Positions 35,766-44,008 of a stretch of DNA of 64,000 bases are shown piece after piece. Source of the stretch: an uncultured Prolixibacteraceae bacterium (lineage in GTDB: Bacteria; Bacteroidota; Bacteroidia; Bacteroidales; Prolixibacteraceae). The translations under genes and the position numbers were made by a program. The notes under the pieces are model-generated. The model was not told where the DNA came from. It saw nothing but the letters and a program-made list of their open reading frames with translations, and did no database searches. The stretch spans positions 1-64,000 of the forward strand of contig CALGIG010000052.1 in assembly GCA_937915865.1 (NCBI GenBank), read 5' to 3'. Position 1 is the stretch's first letter. Every line of letters begins with the position of its first letter.

Positions 35766-36743
35766 ATGGCTACAACCCCCAAAATACAGGATAAAGTAAA
35801 AGATTTGCTGAAAACGCGAAGTATACAGAATATTGAAGAACAAATTGATGAGGCCAGGCGTATCGTTTCGGAGATAGATAAAGTGGATAGCTATGCAGCA
35901 TTTGCCCGGATAAGTGCCCGGATACGGACCAATGAACGACCAATTAAATTACTTCAACTTTTAACACGTGTTGCTGCCATTTTATTTATTCCGTTATCAC
36001 TTGCTTCGGGCTGGCTGTTTTATAAACAGTATTCTCTCCAAAAGCCCGCTGAACTGGCCATGCAGGAAATAACAAGTCCTGCCGGAATTCGGTCGCAAGT
36101 GGTATTGCCCGATGGTTCTAAAGTTTGGTTAAATGCTGAAAGTACATTGAAGTTTCCGGTACCGTTTCAGGAAGATATGCGAAACGTTGACTTGAAAGGT
36201 GAGGCCTTTTTTGAAGTTACCAAAAATGAGAAAAAACCTTTCGTTGTTCAATCTGGCGATGTGAAGGTTAAAGTACTGGGTACTAGGTTCGATTGCAAGG
36301 CTTTTGAAGAAGACAAAACCATTGAGGTAATTTTGGAAGAGGGTAAAGTTTCCCTGAATTCTTCAACAAATAACGAAGATCGGAAAGCAATTCTGAAATC
36401 TGGAGATCGTGCGGTTATTGAAAAGACAACCGGCGAGTTAAAGATCAGCAATGAAGATATTGGAAAATACATTGCCTGGCACCAGGGAAAACTTGTTTTT
36501 GCAAACACTCCTATGGCAGAAGTTGCTCAAATGCTCGGACGGTGGTATGGCATTGAGATTGAGATTAAAGATAAAAGTATCCTTGATTATAGGTTTACCA
36601 CTACTTTCAATAATGAATCGATTTTTAATGTTATCGAATTATTGGAACTGTCGTCGCCAATACGGATGAAATATATTCCGGCCACTATTGGGATTGATAA
36701 TAAACTAAAAACCAAAGCAAAAGTGATATTAACTAAAAAATAA
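35766..36743 (+). CDS. FecR-type anti-sigma factor of the first module
   Basis: 325 residues. A cytoplasmic N-terminal part (1-60) is followed by one membrane segment at about 65-84 (RVAAILFIPLSLASGWLFYK). The periplasmic FecR domain (about 95-190) begins ITSPAGIRSQVVLPDGSKVWLNAEST and contains VLGTRFDCKAF. A C-terminal domain (DUF4974 type, about 245-320) has FANTPMAEVAQMLGRWYGIE. It should hold the sigma factor inactive and relay the signal from the SusC transducer. An almost standard-length Bacteroidota FecR; nothing is missing. Confidence 0.93.
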   Translation: MATTPKIQDKVKDLLKTRSIQNIEEQIDEARRIVSEIDKVDSYAAFARISARIRTNERPIKLLQLLTRVAAILFIPLSLASGWLFYKQYSLQKPAELAMQEITSPAGIRSQVVLPDGSKVWLNAESTLKFPVPFQEDMRNVDLKGEAFFEVTKNEKKPFVVQSGDVKVKVLGTRFDCKAFEEDKTIEVILEEGKVSLNSSTNNEDRKAILKSGDRAVIEKTTGELKISNEDIGKYIAWHQGKLVFANTPMAEVAQMLGRWYGIEIEIKDKSILDYRFTTTFNNESIFNVIELLELSSPIRMKYIPATIGIDNKLKTKAKVILTKK

Positions 36744-36787
36744 GAAAACCGGAATGCCTATGTAAGAACCTTTTGTGCCAAACGAAG

Positions 36788-36813
36788 AAAGGAAGTGCGC
36801 CAACACCTCCTTT
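36788..36813 (+). other. Hairpin between fecR-like and susC-like genes, module 1
   Basis: AAAGGAAGTG (36788-36797) pairs with CACCTCCTTT (36804-36813) with one A-C mismatch and a 6-base loop. It lies in the 126-base gap ahead of the SusC-like gene. An analogous hairpin lies at the same place in module 2. It may be an attenuator or mRNA-processing element; no T-run follows. Confidence 0.6.
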
Positions 36814-36869
36814 CGGGTTACCCTAAACGGGTAGATTAATTATTGTCATTAATTTAATCATTCAAATCT

Positions 36870-39800
36870 ATGAAAAAAAAGATGAATTTATTGTGCTCGG
36901 TTCTTGCCGGGCATAGAAAAACTTTTCTAATTATGAGAGTTTCAATTTTTCTGATCCTGCTTAGTGCATTTCAAGTATTGGCAGGCCTTAGTTACTCGCA
37001 GGCAACACGTTTGTCGTTGAATATGAAGAATTCGACGGTTAAAGATGTGTTGAACCAAATTGAAGAACAAAGTGAATTCTATTTTTTGTATAACAACCAG
37101 TTGATCAATGTTGAACGAAAGGTTGATCTTCAGGTACAAAATGAAAAAATAGAAACTATTTTGTCGAGACTTTTCGAAGATGGCAGCGTGAGTGTGTTGA
37201 TCCGTGACCGTCATATCATATTGACTCCAACCACAGGAGAAGTGAGCCAGCAACAACAGAAATCAATTACAGGAAGGGTTACCGATACTACAGGTGGCGC
37301 ATTGCCTGGCGTTTCAATTGTTGTAAAAGGAACCAATATTGGTGCAATTACTGATATAGATGGAAATTACCGTTTGAATAACGTAAGTGTCGATGCAATC
37401 CTGACTTTCTCGTTTGTAGGTATGAAACCTCAGGATGTTAAAGTGGGAAGTAAAATTAAAATCAATGTGACACTTGAAGAAGAATCGATTGGTTTGGACG
37501 AAGTTGTAGCTATTGGATACGGTACCCAAAGGAAAGGCGATGTTACCAGTTCTGTTGTGAGTGTAAAATCAAAAGACTTTACATTAGGCTCAAACCGCGA
37601 TGCTTCAGAACTGATTAAAGGTAAAGTTGCAGGCTTAAATATCAGTACCGGTTCGGGTAACCCGACCGATCAGGCAAACATTATGCTGAGAGGCGTTTCT
37701 ACACTTAAAGGATCAGCGTTGCCGTTAATTTTGATAAATGGAATAGCCGGCGGATTAAATACTGTTGCCCCGGAAGATATTGAAACAATAGATGTTTTAA
37801 AAGATGCTTCAGCTGCGGCTATTTATGGAACCCGTGGCGCCAATGGGGTTATACTTATAACAACAAAAGCAGGAAAACGCAGCATGAAACCTGAAGTAAA
37901 CTATTCTTCTTATGTTGCAGTATCTTCATTTGGTAAAAAAGCTGATTTTATTGATGCAACTGATTTTCGTAACTTGTTAAAAGAAGGAGTTAAGTTACCA
38001 TATACCGACGAAGGAGCAACAACCGATTGGCTTGACGAAATTACCAGAACAGGTTTTACTCAAAACCATAATGTCAGCCTGAAATCAGGCAATGAAAATT
38101 CCAATTATGCAGCGAGTGTTACCTATAATAATCAGGATGGTGTTTTCAAACGGACCAATAACCAGGAAATGAGGGCAATATTCGATGCCAACCAGTTTCT
38201 GTTTAATGATAAATTGAAGATAAACCTGAATTTTGTAAAAGGTTTGCAAAGAAATAATTGTGTTGGCGAAGCATCATCGTTTAATAAAAACATATACCGG
38301 CAGGCGTTGATCAGGAATCCGACAGCACCAATAAAGAAAGAAGATGGAAGTTGGAGCGAAACCTCATTGTTACAGTATTACAATCCGGTTGCTATGATCG
38401 AAGAAACTGATGGTGAACAGAAAAATGAATGGTCGCGGATTGCAGCTAATTTTACGTTAAAGCCAATCAGTTCATGGGAGACCAACCTTATGCTTTCAAC
38501 CCGCCGATCAAGCGGAATGACAGGATATTCCGAGTCGAAGAAACATTATTCCAATACAATATTAGGCAAAAATGGAGTTGCTTCTAAAAGCGATAAATTT
38601 GGGCGGTCTGATGATTTGGAATTAACCTCAAAGTATTCAGCATCAATTGGGCAACATAAGTTTTCCGTTTTAGGAGGTTATAGTTACGAGTATAATTTGA
38701 GCGAAGATTCTTATGCTTACAACTATGACTTTCCATCAGATGCTTTTTCTTACAATAACCTTGGCGCCGGAGCTGCCTTGCAATCAGGGAAAGCCGAAAT
38801 AACAAGTAATAAATACGACGACAGGTTGATCGGTTTTTTTGGTCGTTTGAGTTACAATTTTGGCGATAGGTATAATATTTTGGCAAGTTTAAGGCATGAA
38901 GGTTCCTCTAAATTTGGCGAAAATTATAAGTGGGGAAATTTCCCGTCGGTTTCTGCTGGCTGGACAATTAGCAATGAATCGTTTATGAGAGGCCTGACAT
39001 TTATTAATAACCTGAAATTAAGGTCTGGTTATGGTATAACAGGAGTTATTCCAAACGATTCGTACCAATCGTTAACTTTACTCGAATATAAGAACTACTT
39101 CTACAGTAATGGTAAATGGGTTAAGGGTTTAGTTCCTAAAAGTAATCCAAATCCTGATTTGCGTTGGGAAAAATCAAGAGAATTTAATGTTGGTCTTGAC
39201 TTTGCTTTGTTAAAAAGCAGAATTAATGGGTCTATTGATATTTACAAGAAAAAAACTACTGATTTGCTCTGGGAATACCCAGTCCCGGTTCCGCCAAACC
39301 TTTATGGGGAAACATTAGCTAATGTTGGAGAAATGACAAATAAAGGTATCGAAATTACCTTGGGCGGAATGCCGGTTAAATCCAAAGATTTTGAATGGAC
39401 AACAAATTTAACATTGTCTCATAACGAAAATAAATTGGTAAGTCTTTCGAATGATTTTTATTCTATTGAAGGCGATTTTATTAACGATGGCGATACCGGA
39501 GACCCAATTTCATTCAATACCCACCGGCTCGAACCCGGGAAATCACTTGGTAATTTTTGGGGCTTAAAATCTGTTGATATTACTGATGATGGAAAATGGA
39601 TAATAGAAACGCCTCAGGGCGAACAAAAAACGCTGAATACGTCATACTACGATGATAAGTATAAACAATATCTTGGTAATGGAATTCCTAAAATAAATCT
39701 TGGGTTTACAAATAATTTCAGGTATAAAAACTTTGATTTGAATTTAGTATTTAATGGCGCCTTTGGTTTCCAGATATTGAATTTTCAACGTATGTTTTAC

Positions 39801-40145
39801 GAAAATGCAAACACAAAATATCTGATGCTTAGAAGTGCTTTTGATAAGGTTTACGGAAAATCAGTTTTAAAATATGAACAAACTTATGTAAGCTATTATA
39901 TTGAAGACGGCGATTATTTGAAACTTGATAACATCACATTAGGCTATAATATCGATGTTCGAAGATTCTCTTTTGTAAGAGCAGTTCGAGTTTATGCTTC
40001 AGGACAAAATTTATTTTGCATAACAGGGTACAAAGGGCTTGACCCGGAAATAAGCCGTCCTGATATACGCTCTTTGGGAAATGATTCCCGTGATAAATAC
40101 CCTACTGTCAGGACATTTACTTTTGGGCTTAATGTAACTTTCTAA
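36870..40145 (+). CDS. SusC-like TonB-dependent transducer, module 1
   Basis: 1091 residues. Long signal region to about residue 47 (LAGLSYSQA), then an STN domain (about 50-120: LSLNMKNSTVKDVLNQIEEQ) that talks to FecR, and a carboxypeptidase-D-like domain (about 135-210, SITGRVTDTTGGALPGVSIV). The TonB plug starts at LDEVVAIGYGTQRKGDVTSS, and a C-terminal 22-strand barrel ends FGLNVTF. It imports oligosaccharides across the outer membrane with energy from TonB, capped by the SusD-like lipoprotein encoded 12 bases downstream. The presence of STN plus the upstream sigma/FecR pair shows that the locus is induced by its own ligand. Confidence 0.96.
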   Translation: MKKKMNLLCSVLAGHRKTFLIMRVSIFLILLSAFQVLAGLSYSQATRLSLNMKNSTVKDVLNQIEEQSEFYFLYNNQLINVERKVDLQVQNEKIETILSRLFEDGSVSVLIRDRHIILTPTTGEVSQQQQKSITGRVTDTTGGALPGVSIVVKGTNIGAITDIDGNYRLNNVSVDAILTFSFVGMKPQDVKVGSKIKINVTLEEESIGLDEVVAIGYGTQRKGDVTSSVVSVKSKDFTLGSNRDASELIKGKVAGLNISTGSGNPTDQANIMLRGVSTLKGSALPLILINGIAGGLNTVAPEDIETIDVLKDASAAAIYGTRGANGVILITTKAGKRSMKPEVNYSSYVAVSSFGKKADFIDATDFRNLLKEGVKLPYTDEGATTDWLDEITRTGFTQNHNVSLKSGNENSNYAASVTYNNQDGVFKRTNNQEMRAIFDANQFLFNDKLKINLNFVKGLQRNNCVGEASSFNKNIYRQALIRNPTAPIKKEDGSWSETSLLQYYNPVAMIEETDGEQKNEWSRIAANFTLKPISSWETNLMLSTRRSSGMTGYSESKKHYSNTILGKNGVASKSDKFGRSDDLELTSKYSASIGQHKFSVLGGYSYEYNLSEDSYAYNYDFPSDAFSYNNLGAGAALQSGKAEITSNKYDDRLIGFFGRLSYNFGDRYNILASLRHEGSSKFGENYKWGNFPSVSAGWTISNESFMRGLTFINNLKLRSGYGITGVIPNDSYQSLTLLEYKNYFYSNGKWVKGLVPKSNPNPDLRWEKSREFNVGLDFALLKSRINGSIDIYKKKTTDLLWEYPVPVPPNLYGETLANVGEMTNKGIEITLGGMPVKSKDFEWTTNLTLSHNENKLVSLSNDFYSIEGDFINDGDTGDPISFNTHRLEPGKSLGNFWGLKSVDITDDGKWIIETPQGEQKTLNTSYYDDKYKQYLGNGIPKINLGFTNNFRYKNFDLNLVFNGAFGFQILNFQRMFYENANTKYLMLRSAFDKVYGKSVLKYEQTYVSYYIEDGDYLKLDNITLGYNIDVRRFSFVRAVRVYASGQNLFCITGYKGLDPEISRPDIRSLGNDSRDKYPTVRTFTFGLNVTF

Positions 40146-40157
40146 ATTATTCTGAAT

Positions 40158-41771
40158 ATGAAAAAACGTTTAATAAATATCATACCAGTTGTTGGTCTAA
40201 TCCTCTTTTTCTCAACATCTTGTACTAATCTTGATGAAACGTTATACCACGATATAACACAAGAAAATACAACGCTTACTGCTGAAGATTTAACGAATAT
40301 TATTGCTCCCGCATACGCTTCACTCAGACATGTTTATTGGGATTGGGATGGTCTTGCCGACCTTTACGAAGAATCTTCTGATTGTATCGTAGTTCCCGGT
40401 CGTTATGGAGATTGGGGCTCATATTATATTACGATGCATCAACATACCTGGAATCCTGGTGGACCGGCACATATTTGGACCAACTGGAGTACTTGTTATT
40501 CAGGAATTACAAGTATTAACAAAGCAATTTACCAACTTGACCAGATTCAGGGTATAACTGATAAAGATTTGTATGTAAATGAATTAAGGGCTTTAAGGGC
40601 ATATTTGTATTATATCCTTTTTGATAATTTCAGGAATATTCCGGTAGTAACAAAATTTGATTTACCACAGGGATATCTTCCAACGCAAAGTACACCTCGC
40701 GAAACATTTGATTTTATTGTTAAGGAACTGACGGAAGCAATGCCTTCGTTAAGTGAGGATAATACAAAAGCAACTTATGGCCGGTTTACTAAATGGGCTG
40801 CTAAAATGACTTTAGCTAAATTATACCTGAATAATAGTGTGTATTTTGGAGTTCCAATGTGGAAAGAAGCGCAGGCTCAAGTTGAAGATGTTATTGCTTC
40901 CGGAAAATTCAAATTAGCAACGAACTACAAAGATCCATTTTTATATGATAATGCAAGCTCTGTTGAACAGATCTTTTGTATTCCATTCGATCATGTTTAT
41001 ACCAATGATGTTGGATGTTATCATCCGTTTAAGGCGCTTTATCCTGCAAGTTATTTAACTTTTAATCTGGCTGCCCAGCCTTGGAATGGTAGCGGGGCTA
41101 TCCCTCAGTTCATCGATACTTACGACCCGGATGACTCACGATTAAAAGATACATGGCTTGGTGGCCTGCAATATACAAGTTCCGGGGCCCCACTGATTCT
41201 TGACTCTGGCCCCGGAAAAGGGACTCAACTCGAATATTTAAATTATATGTCCGAGGTTTCTTCGTGTTTGTACAACGAGGGCTATCGTTTAGTGAAGTAT
41301 GAAATTAAAAGTGGTGAAGATGCGCAAACAGGAAATGATGTTCCATTATTCCGTTATACCGATGCCCTGATGATTAAGGCCGAGTGTCTACTCAGACAAG
41401 GAAAGGCAGATGAAGCTGCTACCATAGTAACTCAGATACGTCAGAGGGCATTTAAGAGTAACCCGTCAAAAGCTGTTGTTACCGGAGCTAAACTTGAAGG
41501 TGGCAGTGTTTATAAGTATGGCGCTTATTCCTATGGGAAAATTACTAATTATGAAGGAGGGGAAGACATTAAGTATGGTGGTTTCCTGGATGAGTTAGGT
41601 TGGGAATTTGTTGGTGAACATCATCGGAAACAAGATTTGATCAGGTTTGATGTTTATACTAAAAAATCCTGGTTTTGTAAAACCAAGAAAGACGACAACA
41701 TGAAAATCTTCCCAATACCCGAAGATTTTATGAATAAAAACTCAAATCTGAAGCAAAACCCTGGTTATTGA
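40158..41771 (+). CDS. SusD/RagB-like surface glycan-binding lipoprotein, module 1
   Basis: 537 residues with a lipobox ending at Cys22 (FSTSC) followed by NLDETLY, typical for SusD. TPR-like helices in the N-terminal half (NELRALRAYLYYILFDNFRN) and the conserved C-terminal region (FLDELGWEFVGEHHRKQDLI) are visible; it ends in NSNLKQNPGY as most family members do. It sits on the outside of the outer membrane as the lid of SusC and binds the oligosaccharide. It follows susC by 12 bases and is closed by a terminator 20 bases after its stop. Confidence 0.96.
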   Translation: MKKRLINIIPVVGLILFFSTSCTNLDETLYHDITQENTTLTAEDLTNIIAPAYASLRHVYWDWDGLADLYEESSDCIVVPGRYGDWGSYYITMHQHTWNPGGPAHIWTNWSTCYSGITSINKAIYQLDQIQGITDKDLYVNELRALRAYLYYILFDNFRNIPVVTKFDLPQGYLPTQSTPRETFDFIVKELTEAMPSLSEDNTKATYGRFTKWAAKMTLAKLYLNNSVYFGVPMWKEAQAQVEDVIASGKFKLATNYKDPFLYDNASSVEQIFCIPFDHVYTNDVGCYHPFKALYPASYLTFNLAAQPWNGSGAIPQFIDTYDPDDSRLKDTWLGGLQYTSSGAPLILDSGPGKGTQLEYLNYMSEVSSCLYNEGYRLVKYEIKSGEDAQTGNDVPLFRYTDALMIKAECLLRQGKADEAATIVTQIRQRAFKSNPSKAVVTGAKLEGGSVYKYGAYSYGKITNYEGGEDIKYGGFLDELGWEFVGEHHRKQDLIRFDVYTKKSWFCKTKKDDNMKIFPIPEDFMNKNSNLKQNPGY

Positions 41772-41790
41772 GTATAAAAGTTAAAAATTA

Positions 41791-41827
41791 AGAGGGTGTT
41801 TCATACATTTGATGCACCCTCTTTTTA
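41791..41827 (+). terminator. Terminator between module 1 SusD and GH43
   Basis: AGAGGGTG (41791-41798) pairs perfectly with CACCCTCT (41815-41822), followed by TTTTTATA. Probably lowers expression of the enzyme genes relative to susCD. Confidence 0.8.
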
Positions 41828-41839
41828 TATTGCATTTTA

Positions 41840-43984
41840 ATGGTTTTTAGAAAAGTTTACATATTGGTCTTCTTTCTTTCAGTGATTATTGAAGCTATTT
41901 CAGCACAAAATCTGAATTTGAAGCAAGGAAACCCTTTGGTACCAGGCTATTTCGCCGATCCAACCATCCGGAAATTTGGCGATACCTGGTATATTTATTC
42001 AACCACCGACGGCATAAAACTGGCTTCGGGCGAACCAACCGTTTGGATTAGCAAGGATTTTAAAAACTGGTATAACTATAAGCTCGAGTTGCAGGTTCCC
42101 GAAGGCCTGACCAACTGCTGGGCTCCCGATGTTTTCTGCGGAAAGGACGGGAGATACTACTACTTTATGGGCAATTGCCAGTTTGGTTGTAACATTTACG
42201 GCTATGTTTCCGATTCCCCCATGGGGCCATTTTCACCCATCAACCAAGGTGAGCCTGTAGTTCCGGCTGGCACTTCAAAAAAGAACTTACCGGCGCTCGA
42301 TGCACAATGTTTGGTCGACGACGACGGATCAATTTATTCGTATTTCGGGACCTGGTGCACTTCGTTTGGCGGCATGGGCTATGCCAAAATCGATCCGAAC
42401 GATATGCACACTATCCTGAAAACGGGTTTTATCCCAATTGCGCAGATTCCCAAAGCATTCGAAGCTGCCTATCCGATTAAGAAGGATGGCAAATATTTCC
42501 TGATGTATTCGGCGGGCGATTGCCGGTTGAGTTCATATGCCGTTCATTATTCGGTGAGCGATAGTCCTGAAGGCCCATTTGTTCCGGGGAAAAATAACCC
42601 GATTCTGGAAACCAATGCGGATGGGACTATTGATGGTCCGGGACACCATTCTATACTGAAAGAGGGCGGCGATTATTACATTCTTTACCATCGTCATGAC
42701 AACCCACATAGCACCAACGGCGAATTCCGGCAGGTTTGCATTGACAAATTGATCTTTTCGGATGAGGAAACCATCGAAAAAGTTATCCCAACCCATTCAG
42801 GAGTAAAACAGCAAATCGGGTCAAACTTTGACGTACCGAATCTGGCGCTCAATGCGCGTACAAAAGCAAGCTCTTTTTACCACCTGAAATCGAAGAAAAC
42901 GGTTTACAGCCAGGGCGATTACGATTACAAATATCTTCCGGAGAATGCGGTTGACGAAAACAACGGAACCTTGTGGAAAGCCGGAAGCGCCGACATGCCT
43001 CAGTCGCTGGTGGTCGATTTGGGCAAAACCATGAACGTAAAAAGGGTGACGACCGAATTTGAGTACCCCACTTTTTATTATCAGTATAAAATTGAAACTT
43101 CAGACGACAGCATTCACTGGAGCTTGTTTGCCGACAAAACAGCTAACCGCCGCTGTGGTAGCCCGATGATTGACGATGCCAATGCTGATGCACGATTTAT
43201 AAAACTAACCATTACAGGTACCGAAAAATCAGGAATGCTGGCTGCCGTGTGGAACATCCGGGTTTACGATACGCTGTTTGAAGTTCCTTCATTCGGGAAC
43301 AAAGAATCGCTGGCCGATCCCGGTGCTGCAAGTACAAAAAGTCTGCTCGTTGATTTGGATGCTGGAAAATTGAAGACAGGAGCAGTTTCTTCAGCTATTC
43401 CGAATAAAGCGCCGTATGGTGGAACCTTCATTCCTGAAGGAAAACCGGTGGTTCAAACCATCGATGGAGTGAAAGCCCTGTACCTTGATGGCCAGAGTTA
43501 TTTGCACTTATCGAAAAAAGCGTCAGCCAGCCTCGACTGGAATTCGGCTTTTACGGCTGCGGTATGGGTTTACAATCCTGAGATTGGTGATGGAGAATGC
43601 CTGTTGGTATGGAACACCCGCGAAAACATGCTGCAATCGTCGTATGCCGCGCTCATGTATGGCACTTCACCATTTGGTGCGGTGGCTCATGGCGATGGTG
43701 CTGTCGATCTACGATACAAAACCGTTCCGGAGAATGGGAAATGGCATCATATTGTTGTAACTTTCGACGGTGCTCTCGAGAATGTTTATGTGGATGGAAA
43801 GCTGAATAACCAACAGCCTTTAATGCTTTATGTAGATAAAAGCGACATCCTGATTGGCGCGTCAGGCGAACCGGCCGAAAATCTTACCGGCTACATTGCA
43901 CGTGCTCAACTTTTCGATAAAGCTTTGTCGACCGATGAAGTGTTAAATCTGATGATTAAAACCAAACCAAGAAATTTAAAATAA
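41840..43984 (+). CDS. GH43 glycosidase with discoidin-like and LamG-like domains
   Basis: 714 residues with a Sec signal peptide (cut near SAQ, residues 21-23). The five-bladed GH43 catalytic domain spans about 28-320 with the three acidic residues at usual spacing: Asp40 (FADPT), Asp154 (LDAQC) and Glu208 (FEAAYP). A galactose-binding/F5-8-type C-terminal domain follows (about 340-480) and then a concanavalin-like LamG domain (about 500-710). GH43 members are mostly alpha-L-arabinofuranosidases, beta-xylosidases or arabinanases; the neighbouring GH127 genes favour arabinofuranose (inference). It begins 68 bases after SusD, beyond the terminator, and is followed 24 bases later by GH127. Confidence 0.9.
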   Translation: MVFRKVYILVFFLSVIIEAISAQNLNLKQGNPLVPGYFADPTIRKFGDTWYIYSTTDGIKLASGEPTVWISKDFKNWYNYKLELQVPEGLTNCWAPDVFCGKDGRYYYFMGNCQFGCNIYGYVSDSPMGPFSPINQGEPVVPAGTSKKNLPALDAQCLVDDDGSIYSYFGTWCTSFGGMGYAKIDPNDMHTILKTGFIPIAQIPKAFEAAYPIKKDGKYFLMYSAGDCRLSSYAVHYSVSDSPEGPFVPGKNNPILETNADGTIDGPGHHSILKEGGDYYILYHRHDNPHSTNGEFRQVCIDKLIFSDEETIEKVIPTHSGVKQQIGSNFDVPNLALNARTKASSFYHLKSKKTVYSQGDYDYKYLPENAVDENNGTLWKAGSADMPQSLVVDLGKTMNVKRVTTEFEYPTFYYQYKIETSDDSIHWSLFADKTANRRCGSPMIDDANADARFIKLTITGTEKSGMLAAVWNIRVYDTLFEVPSFGNKESLADPGAASTKSLLVDLDAGKLKTGAVSSAIPNKAPYGGTFIPEGKPVVQTIDGVKALYLDGQSYLHLSKKASASLDWNSAFTAAVWVYNPEIGDGECLLVWNTRENMLQSSYAALMYGTSPFGAVAHGDGAVDLRYKTVPENGKWHHIVVTFDGALENVYVDGKLNNQQPLMLYVDKSDILIGASGEPAENLTGYIARAQLFDKALSTDEVLNLMIKTKPRNLK

Positions 43985-44008
43985 CCTGATTTTAAATAGA
44001 ATATTAAT

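Noticed and set aside
36801..36815. AACACCTCCTTTC in the fecR-susC gap resembles the 3' tail of 16S rRNA
   Set aside because: Only 13 bases; better explained as one arm of the local hairpin; no further rRNA sequence around.
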